Part shown: positions 37,356-45,921 of the stretch, in pieces
Numbering within the stretch: the first letter of the stretch is position 1
Layout of the letters: each line of letters begins with the position of its first letter
Origin: Hymenobacter sp. DG25A
GTDB taxonomy: Bacteria > Bacteroidota > Bacteroidia > Cytophagales > Hymenobacteraceae
DNA: 64,000 bases
Assembly: GCF_001280305.1 (NCBI RefSeq)
Contig: NZ_CP012623.1
Coordinates: 1,736,001 to 1,800,000 of the forward strand
Direction: 5' to 3'
Position numbers and translations under genes: made by a program
The notes under the pieces: generated by a model
The model's database searches: none
Seen by the model: the letters and a program-made list of their open reading frames with translations, nothing else
What the model was told of the DNA's origin: nothing

Positions 37356-38018
37356 ATGATCAGGATATTTTTGGTTGATGACCACACTATTGTTCGGGAA
37401 GGGCTGCGGGCTGTTTTAAGCACCGAGCCCTCGCTGGAGGTAGTAGGCGAAGCCAATAATGGGCAGGAGCTTTTAGAACTGCTTCCCACTATCCCCACTG
37501 ATGTGGTATTGCTGGATATGAACATGCCCGTACTGGATGGCCTGGCAACCACTACCCGCCTGCGGGAAGAGTTTCCCGATGTTCGGATTCTGGTTCTCTC
37601 CATGATCAGCCACGAACGCAGCATTGGGCAGCTGCTGGAAGCCGGCGCCCAGGGCTACGTGCTGAAGAATGCCGACCGGGGAGAAATTATTGTGGCCATT
37701 CATACCGTGGCAGCCGGCAAGCAGTTTCTGTGCAGTGAAGTAGGCCTGACCATGCTGCGCAAAGTGCTGACCATGGAAGCCAGTACCCCTGAAGAAGAAA
37801 AAAAGCCCGGAGGCCTCTCATTCCGGGAACGGGAAGTATTGCAGCTCATTGCCGAAGGCATGACGACCAATGAAATTGCCGAAAAACTCTTCACCAGCCG
37901 GCGCACCATTGAAACTCACCGGCAAAACCTGATTGAAAAAACGAAAGTAAAGAACACGGCGGCCCTCATCCGGTATGCCATGGAACAAGGTATCATTCGG
38001 CACGATAAGGCCGAGTAA
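37356..38018 (+). CDS. NarL/FixJ-family response regulator
   Basis: Transcription factor of 220 residues. Receiver with Asp8/Asp9 (IFLVDDH), phospho-acceptor Asp54 (VVLLDMNMP) and Lys in GYVLKNAD. LuxR-type HTH near residues 150-215: LSFREREVLQLIAEGMTTNE, then TSRRTIETHRQNL. ATG 37356 begins MIRIFLVDDH, the usual family start; in-frame starts at 37224 and 37281 would add unmatched residues. Output partner of the preceding kinase. Confidence 0.92.
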   Translation: MIRIFLVDDHTIVREGLRAVLSTEPSLEVVGEANNGQELLELLPTIPTDVVLLDMNMPVLDGLATTTRLREEFPDVRILVLSMISHERSIGQLLEAGAQGYVLKNADRGEIIVAIHTVAAGKQFLCSEVGLTMLRKVLTMEASTPEEEKKPGGLSFREREVLQLIAEGMTTNEIAEKLFTSRRTIETHRQNLIEKTKVKNTAALIRYAMEQGIIRHDKAE

Positions 38019-38284
38019 CCCATTTCTGGTCTGGCAATAGGTTTTGTTAAGCTGGGAATAGGGCCCTTTTGGTGAGGTATATTTATTATATAACGGGATA
38101 CTTTCCGCAGCCACTGCTCAGGTCCGTATTTATCCTGATGATGAGCTAAAACCCGCTGTCCAGCCTCAGTAAAAGTCGGTATTTTGCTTATAATGAGGCA
38201 TTTTACTACCTAAAAGAGCAACCATTCGGAGAAAGAAAGGCGTTAAGGTAAGACAAGTTTTTCCACCTTAAATCCCTTTTTATC

Positions 38285-38617
38285 ATGCCAAACTCAAAAG
38301 GAAATAAGCGCGGCGGCAGTTCTGAGCAGCATGCCGCAGCCAGCCGCAAAGGCGGCATGGCAAGCAGTGGTGGTAATGGCCATAATAACAGCAACAAAGG
38401 CAGCAGTAACCGCGGCTTTGCCGCCATGGACCCCGAAGAGCAGCGGCGCATCGCCAGTGAAGGCGGTAAGGCCTCGCACGAAAGTGGCCGTGGCCACGAA
38501 TGGACTTCAGCAGAAGCCCGCGAAGCCGGCCGTAAAGGCGGTATGGCCAGCCATGGTGGTGGCAACCACGGCAGCAGTGGAAGACAAGGTGGCAGCAGCC
38601 AAGGTGGCGGACGCTAG
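38285..38617 (+). CDS. KGG-motif general stress protein
   Basis: 110-residue hydrophilic protein, Gly/Ser/Asn-rich, of the KGG (YciG/GsiB/con-10-like) stress family. Visible repeats: SRKGGMASSGG, then GFAAMDPEEQRRIASEGG, the family's best signature, then EAREAGRKGGMASHGG. Such proteins are usually general-stress or desiccation induced and intrinsically disordered. The 266 bp before it hold no exact TAnnTTTG. A terminator follows at 38688. Confidence 0.87.
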   Translation: MPNSKGNKRGGSSEQHAAASRKGGMASSGGNGHNNSNKGSSNRGFAAMDPEEQRRIASEGGKASHESGRGHEWTSAEAREAGRKGGMASHGGGNHGSSGRQGGSSQGGGR

Positions 38618-38687
38618 TTAAAAGCTACCGTTGCCTTTAAAGCCTCAACTACCGAACCAGCATAGCATGTACGCTCAATCCCAAGGG

Positions 38688-38720
38688 GGAAAGCCCCGGG
38701 ATTTCGTCCCAGGGCTTTCC
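38688..38720 (+). terminator. Hairpin after the KGG gene
   Basis: 14-bp arms 38688-38701/38707-38720 with one wobble pair, then TAATTCTTT. Probably ends the KGG transcript. Confidence 0.65.
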
Positions 38721-38743
38721 TAATTCTTTCTCATAAGTTATTC

Positions 38744-39178
38744 ATGCAGTTTCTTCGCTATGCCTGGTATGCTTGTCCCACCTCCGGCAGCTTACTTTAT
38801 TTAGCCGTTTTTGCCGGCAATCGTTGCCTAGTACAGTGGCAAATCACACGTCCCGTGCGGGGTTGCCGCGAAGAAAAGCCAACTGCTGGTATTTGGCAGC
38901 AAATAGAAGAAACTCCGCCTTTACTAGAAGCTGCCCGTGTGGGGCGCTGCTTTCTCCCCGGTACCGCCACGGAAGGATCCCACTCCCAGCGGTTTCAGCA
39001 GGCCTTAAATAGTGGTCGGCTACTCCTGCAATTGATTGACTCTGTATCGGGGGCCGTTAACACGTATTCCCTGATTCGGATGCGTACCGGCGGTACCGCC
39101 TGGCTGTTTGGGGAAGTATTTTATTTACCTTATGCTGCTGCCACTTCTAAGCCTGTTTCGGCATTGGTTTTGCGGTAG
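38744..39178 (+). CDS. Hypothetical protein, 144 aa
   Basis: I do not recognise this protein. It has no clear signal peptide, though the N-terminus is weakly hydrophobic (GSLLYLAVFAG). Four Cys are scattered and the end is hydrophobic (TAWLFGEVFYLPYAAATSKPVSALVL). Codon use resembles its neighbours and no overlapping frame is better, so I keep it as a probable gene. ATG 38744 lies 24 bp after the KGG terminator. Confidence 0.5.
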   Translation: MQFLRYAWYACPTSGSLLYLAVFAGNRCLVQWQITRPVRGCREEKPTAGIWQQIEETPPLLEAARVGRCFLPGTATEGSHSQRFQQALNSGRLLLQLIDSVSGAVNTYSLIRMRTGGTAWLFGEVFYLPYAAATSKPVSALVLR

Positions 39179-39771
39179 CCTGACCCGCTTTCTGTTTTAC
39201 CTCCCGCATATTTATGTAATAAGATAAGAGAGTGTTAGAGCTTAATACAGTACCCTATTTCTATGGATCTCCCGGCGTCGGCAAATCATTTGCCGGCTGT
39301 TCTTCCTGGTTCACATTAGGTACGCGCTACAGGTAATTCATCCACAAATGATTTTATGAGCTGCCAATGCCTGAATGTGCTTAACTGGATGGAGTTGTAT
39401 AGCTGATGAAGAAGCATCAGCCCTTGTATTAATCTCTCTCCTACTTACTTATTCTACAGCATATTTATGTGTTAATTATCCAAGCAACACTTTATGATTT
39501 AGAAGAAAAGCCTGGTTAAGTCGCAACTGACACATTGCGGGTTAGCCAGGCTTTTTTGTTGGCTGATTACTAATTTCAGGCCTCTTATCTCCTTCGGGCT
39601 AACACCAGAATAGTCACCGGAGCACGGCTTCAAATATGTTTAGTGCTTAATCCGGGGAAGCCTGATATTGCCTTATTAAAGGCCTTACTGTCCAGAATGC
39701 GCACGGGCGGCAGCATACAACCTGAAGCGTAGTCGGCACGTAGAAGCCGGACTCGTCTTTTACCCTAGTAA
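39179..39771. other. 593-bp region without a protein gene
   Basis: AT-rich in its middle. It has no frame of note but contains a strong terminator-like hairpin at 39506-39556, which may end the upstream gene or an unrecognised small RNA. Confidence 0.5.
39506..39556 (+). terminator. Terminator-like hairpin without an adjacent gene
   Basis: AAAAGCCTGG (39506-39515) pairs with CCAGGCTTTT (39546-39555), extended by further pairs, followed by T. The nearest upstream gene ends 328 bp before it. Confidence 0.65.
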
Positions 39772-40038
39772 ATGGCTTCTCCTGAATTCACTCCTTTTCC
39801 ACCCGATCTGCCCCCTGCCGAGCGCCAGGCGCGCCTCAAGCGGCAGAGCCACGTTACGTGGGGAGTAGCCATTGCTACCATAGCCGGAGCCGCCCCCAGC
39901 CCCATAGTGCTGGACGCCCTGCAAGGCTATATTGATGGCGAACAAAGCCTGGAAGACCTGATGGCGTTGTATAACCCGTCTGAAGCAGACACCCAGGCCC
40001 TGGCTGCCACGGTCCGCCGCGAGAAGTTTACCCGCTAA
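39772..40038 (+). CDS. Solo VbhA-like antitoxin-domain protein
   Basis: 88 residues. The centre GVAIATIAGAAPSPIVLDAL followed by YIDGEQSLEDLMALY resembles the antitoxin VbhA family (second helix ending PSP, then YxxGExSLEE). VbhA inhibits Fic AMP-transferases through [S/T]xxxE[G/N]; here the Glu position reads Ala, so the inhibitory motif is lost. No Fic/Doc gene is adjacent, only tRNAs. An unrelated small helical protein is possible. Confidence 0.5.
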   Translation: MASPEFTPFPPDLPPAERQARLKRQSHVTWGVAIATIAGAAPSPIVLDALQGYIDGEQSLEDLMALYNPSEADTQALAATVRREKFTR

Positions 40039-40204
40039 TTACTCCCAGCTTATCGGCCTGTATTCGGCATCTAAACGAGTACGGAATCTACTGCACATCT
40101 ACCTTACTACCTTGGCGTATTCGGGGTTCATTGTGGGTACCACCGTGGGCACGATCAACAAAAAAACCACTCAGCAAATAAGCTAAGTGGCTTTTTTAAT
40201 GGCG

Positions 40205-40278
40205 TGGCCCCGTTTGGATTCGAACCAAAGACCGGCTGCTTAGAAGGCAGCTGCTCTATCCAGCTGAGCTACGGGGTC
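40205..40278 (-). tRNA. tRNA-Arg (anticodon TCT)
   Basis: Minus-strand cloverleaf starting GACCCCGTAGCTCAGC. Anticodon loop CTTCTAA closed by GCTGC/GCAGC, T-loop GGTTCGAATCC. The acceptor arm as I pair it (GACCCCG/CGGGGCC) has an A2-C71 mismatch. CCA is not encoded. Confidence 0.92.
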
Positions 40279-40329
40279 AAAAACAAATAGCCGCCCGCCC
40301 CAAAGGTGGGCTGACGGCTATTCGAAGGG

Positions 40330-40403
40330 TCGGGGTGGCAGGATTCGAACCTGCGGCCTCCTGCTCCCAAAGCAGGCGCGATACCGGGCTACGCTACACC
40401 CCG
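40330..40403 (-). tRNA. tRNA-Pro (anticodon TGG)
   Basis: Acceptor CGGGGTG/CACCCCG is fully paired, anticodon loop TTTGGGA between CCTGC and GCAGG, T-loop GGTTCGAATCC. 74 nt, CCA not encoded. Confidence 0.95.
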
Positions 40404-40450
40404 AAAAAAATTCAGAACCCTGGTGTGGGAATCCTGAACTACACATGGTG

Positions 40451-40538
40451 CGGAGAGAGGGGGATTCGAACCCCCGGTAGCCTTTAGAGCTACGGCAGTT
40501 TAGCAAACTACTGGTTTCAGCCACTCACCCATCTCTCC
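40451..40538 (-). tRNA. tRNA-Ser (anticodon GCT)
   Basis: Acceptor GGAGAGA/TCTCTCC, anticodon loop centred on GCT, long class II variable arm, T-loop GGTTCGAATCC. 88 nt. First of three tRNAs read leftward, probably one transcript. Confidence 0.95.
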
Positions 40539-40569
40539 AGATATGAGTCTCTTCCGGTTAAAGAGTGCA

Positions 40570-40577
40570 CAAATATA
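40570..40577 (-). promoter_or_regulatory. Promoter of the tRNA cluster
   Basis: Minus-strand TATATTTG, exact TAnnTTTG, with a TTG-like CAA (plus strand 40596-40598) about 18 bp upstream. Lies 32 bp before tRNA-Ser. Confidence 0.5.
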
Positions 40578-40655
40578 CGACTAGGTAACAGAAACCAATA
40601 CTTTGGTTGAAAATATCTACCTCAGATATTCCTTCTGCGGCCACAATCAGGCTGT

Positions 40656-40663
40656 TATATTTG
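40656..40663 (+). promoter_or_regulatory. -7 element of batB
   Basis: TATATTTG, exact TAnnTTTG, 31 bp before ATG 40695, back to back with the tRNA promoter. Confidence 0.5.
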
Positions 40664-40694
40664 TCGCAATGGTGCAGCTTACCTCAGTACATAT

Positions 40695-41669
40695 ATGAAT
40701 TGGGCCTATCCCTGGGGGTGGCCGGAGGTGGTAGCCATCGTTTTAGTGGTAGTACTCTACACCGGATTTGTCCTGCGCACCCGCCGACTGGCTGCGCCCT
40801 TTGGGCAGCGGGGCTGGCGGCTGGCGTGGAAACTACCTTTGCGCCTGACTTACTTTGCATTGCTGCTGATAGCACTGCTGGGGCCCGCCTATGGCGTGAC
40901 CAAGCAAGCAGTGCGCACAGCTGGCAAGGATGTATGGCTGCTGGTGGACTTGTCGCGCTCCATGGATGCGCCGGATGTAGCCCCTACCCGCCTACAGAAA
41001 GCCCGGGCCGAGCTTTCCCGCCTGGTCAGCCGCTTTCAGGCCGACCGGATCGGGCTCATCGTATTTTCTAATACGGCTTATGTGCAGTGCCCCCTTACCT
41101 ACGACCAAGGCGCGTTGCAGCTTTTCCTCTCTACCCTGCAAACCAATCTGGTGCCCGGGGGCAGCACGGATCTGGCACCGGCGCTGCAGCTGGCCCTAAG
41201 GCGCTTTACCGCCAATCCGCGGGCCCAGGGAGCCCCGCCCCGCGCGCTAACGCTGGTGCTGGTGAGCGACGGTGAGGATTTTGGCGAGAACCTGGAGCCC
41301 GTGCTGCGGGAGTTGTCGCGCACCGGGGTGCATTTGTTTACCGTGGGAGTAGGCACCACAGAAGGCAGCCGCATTCCCAGGGCGGGCGGCGGCTTTGTGC
41401 GGGATGCCAAAGGCCGGGATGCCGTAACCCAATTGCAGCCCACGGTGCTCCGCCGGCTGGCTGCGCAGGCCGAGGGGCAATACTTTGAGCTGAGCGACCA
41501 GCGCAATGAGTTTCCGCAGCTGGTAAATGCGCTGAACCGCGTAGAAGGCAAGGCAGAACAGGTACGCACGGTTTCCGTGGCCGATAACCGGTATCGATAC
41601 CCGCTCCTGCTGGCGTTGGCTTTCATGATGCTGGATGTAATAGTAACGGTGAGAGTGATTCGCCCATGA
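40695..41669 (+). CDS. batB: BatB-like VWA-domain membrane protein
   Basis: 324 residues. Two N-terminal membrane segments (about 11-27 and 53-68), a VWA domain (about 78-290) and a C-terminal helix (LLLALAFMMLDVIV). The MIDAS metal site is complete: DLSRSMD (DxSxS), the Thr of GGSTDL and the Asp of VSDGED. Bat (Bacteroides aerotolerance) proteins are envelope proteins thought to act in complexes with TPR partners. Its stop overlaps the next start as ATGA (41666-41669). batA, batD, moxR and the DUF58 gene usually found with it are not adjacent. Confidence 0.88.
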   Translation: MNWAYPWGWPEVVAIVLVVVLYTGFVLRTRRLAAPFGQRGWRLAWKLPLRLTYFALLLIALLGPAYGVTKQAVRTAGKDVWLLVDLSRSMDAPDVAPTRLQKARAELSRLVSRFQADRIGLIVFSNTAYVQCPLTYDQGALQLFLSTLQTNLVPGGSTDLAPALQLALRRFTANPRAQGAPPRALTLVLVSDGEDFGENLEPVLRELSRTGVHLFTVGVGTTEGSRIPRAGGGFVRDAKGRDAVTQLQPTVLRRLAAQAEGQYFELSDQRNEFPQLVNALNRVEGKAEQVRTVSVADNRYRYPLLLALAFMMLDVIVTVRVIRP

Positions 41670-42658
41670 GAGCCACGCTGCTTTTTCTGCTGGTACTGCT
41701 GGGGGGCTGGCGCGGCCTTACCTGGGTGCACGACCGTAACGAAGCCGTGCGGGCCGGTACGCAGGCCTATGCCCAGCAGAATTTTGCGCGGGCTGCGCAG
41801 GAGTTTCGAAAGGCCCTTGTGGCCGAAAAAGCCTCTCGCCCTACGGAAGCTATTCTCCTGAACCTGGCCCATGCCAGTAACCGGGCCGAGCAGCTTCCGG
41901 CCGCCCGCGCCTACTACGGTCGGCTATTAACCAGCCCGGTACCCCGAGTGCGCAGCGTGGCGCATCAGCAGTTGGGCGTGCTGAGCGCGCAACGGGGCGA
42001 TTATGCCCAAGCCGTGCGCCTCCTGCGGCTGGCGCTGGTGGCCAACCCTACCAATGCCGCGGCCCGCTACAACTACGAAATAGTTAGCCGGTTCCTGAAA
42101 CGCCAGCCCGACCCTACGATTCCGCCCCCGCAGACCGATAAGCCGGAGTCCCCCAAGCCAAAACCACCCGCCGACAAGAAAGCCGACGACAAAGAGCCCA
42201 GCCAGCAATCCAAGCCGAAGCCGGGCCAGGACCGGCCGGGCGAAGCGAATGACGAAAACCAGCCGGATAACCCGGACCAGCCGCCCCAGTCCCGCCCCAA
42301 CGCGCAAGGCCAGCCTAAGGCGCAGCAGCCCGGCAACCCGGCGGGAACCGGTGCCGATGGCAGCGTGAAACCCGGCGCGGGCCCCGAAAAGCAAATGGCC
42401 CAGGGCCAGCAGCCAGGCAATACCCGCGGGCTCAGCTCCTCTGACGCGCCAGGCGCAAATAGAGGGGCAGGCACGGAAAATGCCGCCACTGACGCCGCTC
42501 AAATGAAAACCCAGCGGGCGCGCCTCCAGCAAATGCAGCTAAACCCCGCGCAGGCCCGGCAGATTCTGGACGCACTGCGCGCCACTGAGCAGCAGTATAT
42601 TCAGCAGCTGCCCCGCAAAGCACCCCCGAAAGCGTCCTCGGATAAACCAGCCTGGTAG
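41666..42658 (+). CDS. batC: BatC-like TPR protein
   Basis: 330 residues. Hydrophobic N-terminus (ATLLFLLVLLGGW), then two to three TPR-like helical pairs (about 25-145, including AYAQQNFARAAQEFRKAL and GDYAQAVRLLRLALVANP). A long disordered Pro/Gln/Lys/Gly linker follows (150-275), then a helical end (QARQILDALRATEQQYIQQL). Matches BatC in layout. It is translationally coupled to batB, supporting a BatB-BatC complex. Confidence 0.85.
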   Translation: MRATLLFLLVLLGGWRGLTWVHDRNEAVRAGTQAYAQQNFARAAQEFRKALVAEKASRPTEAILLNLAHASNRAEQLPAARAYYGRLLTSPVPRVRSVAHQQLGVLSAQRGDYAQAVRLLRLALVANPTNAAARYNYEIVSRFLKRQPDPTIPPPQTDKPESPKPKPPADKKADDKEPSQQSKPKPGQDRPGEANDENQPDNPDQPPQSRPNAQGQPKAQQPGNPAGTGADGSVKPGAGPEKQMAQGQQPGNTRGLSSSDAPGANRGAGTENAATDAAQMKTQRARLQQMQLNPAQARQILDALRATEQQYIQQLPRKAPPKASSDKPAW

Positions 42659-42722
42659 CTGGTATCGGCTTCCATTAAATAGCCCAAAAATGCCCTGGCG
42701 CAGGTGCTTGTAATCGGGTGCG

Positions 42723-42753
42723 TTGGCTAAGCCGACGCAGAAGCGTACTTTTA
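42723..42753 (+). promoter_or_regulatory. Probable promoter of the thiolase gene
   Basis: TTG (42723-42725), 20 bp, TACTTTTA (42746-42753; one mismatch to TAnnTTTG). It lies within the longer frame starting 42718 and supports ATG 42814. Confidence 0.45.
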
Positions 42754-42813
42754 TCCGCCGGAAGAGCCCACGCGGCCTTTCCGGCATTCCCTCACCCCCA
42801 CCCAACCCTCTAT

Positions 42814-43995
42814 ATGCAAATTAAAGAAGTAGTAATCGTTGCTGCGGTGCGTACGCCCATCGGTTCTTTTGGCGGCAGCCTGGCTTCCCTCTCGGCTACT
42901 GATCTGGGCGCTATTGCCCTGAAAGGCGCGCTGGAGAAAGCCGGCGTCGATCCGAAAGAAGTGCAGCAGGTTATCATGGGCAACGTTATTTCGGCCAACC
43001 TGGGCCAGGCTCCGGCACGCCAGGCCGCCAAGAAAGCCGGCCTGCCCGATACCGTAGAGTGCACTACCGTGAATAAAGTATGCGCTTCCGGCAGCAAAGC
43101 CATTATGTATGCCTCCCAGGCCATCATGCTGGGTCAGGCCGATGTGATTCTGGCTGGCGGCATGGAGAGCATGTCGAATGTGCCTTACTACCTGGATAAA
43201 GCCCGTTTTGGCGCCAAGTACGGCCACGGCCAGATGATTGATGGCCTGGTGCGCGACGGTCTGTGGGACCCTTACCACGACTACGCCATGGGCAACGCGG
43301 CCGATAACACGGCCAAGGAAATGAACATTACCCGCGAAGAGCAGGATGCTTTTGCGCAGGAGTCGTACACCCGCAGCGCCAACGCGGCCAAAGCCGGCAA
43401 AAAGAAGGATGAGATTGTGCCCGTAACGGTAACCGTGCGCGGCAAATCCACGGTGGTGGAAGACGACGAGGAGTACACCAAAGCCGACTTCGCCAAGTTT
43501 GCTACCCTGAAGCCTGCCTTCACGAAAGAAGGCTCGGTAACGGCAGCCAACGCCTCTACCCTGAACGACGGCGCCGCCGCCGTGCTGCTGATGAGCCGCG
43601 AAAAAGCCGAGCAGCTGGGCATTAAGCCGCTGGCTATTATCCGGGGCTTCGCCGATGCGGAGCAGGCACCCGAGTGGTTTACGACCACCCCTTCCCTGGC
43701 TATTCCAAAGGCGCTGAAAAATGCTGGTCTAGATGCTAAAGACGTTGATTTCTACGAAATCAATGAGGCTTTCTCCGTGGTTTCGTTGGCTAACAACAAG
43801 CTACTGAATCTGGAAGGCACTAAGGTAAACGTGTACGGCGGTGCCGTATCGTTGGGCCACCCACTGGGGGCTTCCGGCGCGCGCATCGTTACTACCCTGC
43901 TGAACGTGCTGCAGAATGAAGGCGGCAAGATTGGCGTAACAGGTATTTGCAACGGCGGCGGTGGCGCCAGCAGCATTGTACTGGAGAAAATCTAA
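42814..43995 (+). CDS. atoB: Acetyl-CoA C-acyltransferase (thiolase)
   Basis: Condenses or cleaves acetoacetyl-CoA/3-ketoacyl-CoA; 393 residues from ATG 42814, which matches the family start. Nucleophile Cys90 in NKVCASGSKA; His in VSLGHPLGASG and the second Cys in GICNGGGGAS complete the active site. EAFSVV precedes the His loop. Biosynthetic (acetoacetyl-CoA) or degradative use is not decidable; no beta-oxidation genes are adjacent. Confidence 0.95.
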   Translation: MQIKEVVIVAAVRTPIGSFGGSLASLSATDLGAIALKGALEKAGVDPKEVQQVIMGNVISANLGQAPARQAAKKAGLPDTVECTTVNKVCASGSKAIMYASQAIMLGQADVILAGGMESMSNVPYYLDKARFGAKYGHGQMIDGLVRDGLWDPYHDYAMGNAADNTAKEMNITREEQDAFAQESYTRSANAAKAGKKKDEIVPVTVTVRGKSTVVEDDEEYTKADFAKFATLKPAFTKEGSVTAANASTLNDGAAAVLLMSREKAEQLGIKPLAIIRGFADAEQAPEWFTTTPSLAIPKALKNAGLDAKDVDFYEINEAFSVVSLANNKLLNLEGTKVNVYGGAVSLGHPLGASGARIVTTLLNVLQNEGGKIGVTGICNGGGGASSIVLEKI

Positions 43996-44054
43996 CCCTG
44001 AATTCCACTGCCTGAGCGGATAGTCCGGCATATCGTGCTTTCATCTTCGGCGTT

Positions 44055-44092
44055 AAAAGCCCTGCGGCAATTTTTGCGGCAGGGCTTTTGTT
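44055..44092 (+). terminator. Intrinsic terminator of the thiolase gene
   Basis: AAAAGCCCTGC (44055-44065) pairs with 44079-44089, loop contains TTTTT, followed by GTTTT. Confidence 0.8.
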
Positions 44093-44179
44093 TTCATTCT
44101 AAATCTGACTGGCCCTACGGACTAACTCGGCCAGGCACAGCTTGAAAAATACTTTTCTATTTCCTCCGTTCTTGCGGCT

Positions 44180-45586
44180 ATGAAACTACTTGCCTTTGCT
44201 TTCCTGCTGGTGCTCTCTACAACGGCAGCACAGGCCCAGAAGCTCCGCCGAATCATCACCTATCAGGATTCTTCCCGCCAGCGTATCCGGGAGGTGTACT
44301 CGGCAACGGTAGGGGCCGATACCGTTATGGAGGGTCCGTACAAGCGGTTTTACCGCTCGGGCAAGCTGGAGGCGCAAACCCGCTTTACAGCCGGTAAGCG
44401 CGACAGTGCCTACGTGGAGTTCTTTGAAACCGGCAAGCCCCGGCTGGAGGTCACCTACCAGCAAGGGCAGCGGCAGGGCCCTTTCAAAACGTATTATAAA
44501 ACCGGGCAGCTGGCCCAAGAGGGCACTTATGAGAACGACCAGCCTTCCGGCACGCTTACCTACTATCATCCCAACGGCGAGGTGAAGTTGAAAACCACGC
44601 TTGCCAAGGGCCAGCCCAGCGGCGTGGTGCAGGAGCTGTACCCCTCGGGCAAGCCCCGGTCGGAAATCACTTATGTCAATGGCCAGGCCAGCGGGCCGGT
44701 GAAAACCTACCACCCCAACGGCCAGCTGCAGAGCGAAGCTACCTACCGCGGTGGCCTGCTCACCGGCTCCTACAAAACCTATTATGATAACGGCCAGGTA
44801 GAAACCGAGGTGCTGACGGACAAAACAGGCCGGGGCTCTTACAAGAGCTACTACCCTTCCGGAAAACTCCGCACCGAGGGCACGTACGTAGCGGCCGCGC
44901 AGGCCAACCGGGCCGTGAAAAACCCGCTGGGCGATGATATGACCAAAAACACGGCAGCCCTCTCCACTCCTACTTCCAACCTGGATGGCCCGGCCAAGGC
45001 CTACTACGAAAGCGGGGCGGTGAAAAGCAAGATGAACTACCGCAACGGGGTCCTCACCGGCAGTACCCAGAACTTCTATCCCTCCGGCAAGCTGGAGCAG
45101 GAAATTGAGTACGCCAACCAGGCCCGCGACCGGAAGCTGACCATGTACCAGGAAGATGGCTCCGTGCGCGAAGAGCAGCAGTTTAAAAACGGACAGCCCG
45201 CCGGCACCTGGCGCACTTTCTACCCCGGCACCAAACAGGTAAAAACCCAGACCAGCTATGTAAATGGCCGCTTGAGCGGAGAACAGCTTTCTTACTACCC
45301 CACGGGTACCGTGGAGAGCCGGGTAACCAATGAAAACGGCCACGCCACCGGCCTGAAGCAGGAATACTATGCCTCGGGCAAGCTGAAAGCGGAAACCACC
45401 TATGTGAAAGGTCTTCGCCTGGGTGCCTACAAACAGCTGCGCGAAGATGGCACCCTGGAAGTAACCGGCTCCTTCCGCAACGACCGGGAAACCGGCCTCT
45501 GGACGTATTTTGGGCCAGATGGCAAAACCGTGAAGGAAAAGAAAACCTACCGCAATGGGCAGGTAGTAACCCCGGGCACCAAATAA
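44180..45586 (+). CDS. Exported MORN_2-repeat protein (YwqK-like)
   Basis: 468 residues. Signal peptide MKLLAFAFLLVLSTTAAQAQ, then about sixteen repeats of 22-24 residues of the type GxYKTYYxNGQLxxExTYxxG (for example GPFKTYYKTGQLAQEGTYEN). After the eighth repeat a non-repeat spacer of about 25 residues (VKNPLGDDMTKN...) interrupts the array. MORN_2 proteins are often annotated as YwqK antitoxins, but no toxin is adjacent and this one is exported, so an envelope beta-sheet scaffold is more likely. Monocistronic, with a terminator at 45611. Confidence 0.9.
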   Translation: MKLLAFAFLLVLSTTAAQAQKLRRIITYQDSSRQRIREVYSATVGADTVMEGPYKRFYRSGKLEAQTRFTAGKRDSAYVEFFETGKPRLEVTYQQGQRQGPFKTYYKTGQLAQEGTYENDQPSGTLTYYHPNGEVKLKTTLAKGQPSGVVQELYPSGKPRSEITYVNGQASGPVKTYHPNGQLQSEATYRGGLLTGSYKTYYDNGQVETEVLTDKTGRGSYKSYYPSGKLRTEGTYVAAAQANRAVKNPLGDDMTKNTAALSTPTSNLDGPAKAYYESGAVKSKMNYRNGVLTGSTQNFYPSGKLEQEIEYANQARDRKLTMYQEDGSVREEQQFKNGQPAGTWRTFYPGTKQVKTQTSYVNGRLSGEQLSYYPTGTVESRVTNENGHATGLKQEYYASGKLKAETTYVKGLRLGAYKQLREDGTLEVTGSFRNDRETGLWTYFGPDGKTVKEKKTYRNGQVVTPGTK

Positions 45587-45610
45587 ACCGGAGCATTTCC
45601 TCTGCCTCGT

Positions 45611-45642
45611 AAGCGGGCCTCCTGGGGAGGCCCGCTTTTTTT
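45611..45642 (+). terminator. Intrinsic terminator of the MORN gene
   Basis: AAGCGGGCCTCC (45611-45622) pairs with 45626-45637 around TGG, followed by TTTTT. Confidence 0.88.
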
Positions 45643-45877
45643 ATGCACTCAGGCAACCCTTTGCAGGAGGCATTCATCTGACCTACGCCAGCCGGAGCCT
45701 GCCTTCTATACTCTGTCACCGCAGGCATCTCCGCACTGCATGATGCTTGCAAAAACTAGAACAGCAGCAGGAAAATAGGTTTCTGATTTTTCAGCGCACG
45801 GCGGTAGCACAAAAATCAACTATTTGTCAATCAACAACTTAACAGATTATTATACTGATTAGCAAAATTTTTCAATA

Positions 45878-45902
45878 CAGTACCTTGCGTCACAAAGTAC
45901 TG
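45878..45902 (+). promoter_or_regulatory. Palindromic operator overlapping the -33 element
   Basis: CAGTACCTTG, 5 bp, CAAAGTACTG: 10-bp arms with one mismatch. The TTG of the -33 element (45885-45887) lies inside the left arm, so a bound dimer would block or position RNA polymerase. The same layout occurs at 49048-49070. The shape fits a PadR- or GntR-like dimer; the protein is not in this window. Confidence 0.7.
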
Positions 45903-45915
45903 TATCCTATATTTG
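45885..45915 (+). promoter_or_regulatory. Promoter of the outer-membrane barrel gene
   Basis: TTG (45885-45887), 20 bp, TATATTTG (45908-45915), an exact Bacteroidota promoter. It predicts a leader of about 210 nt. Confidence 0.75.
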
Positions 45916-45921
45916 TTCCAT

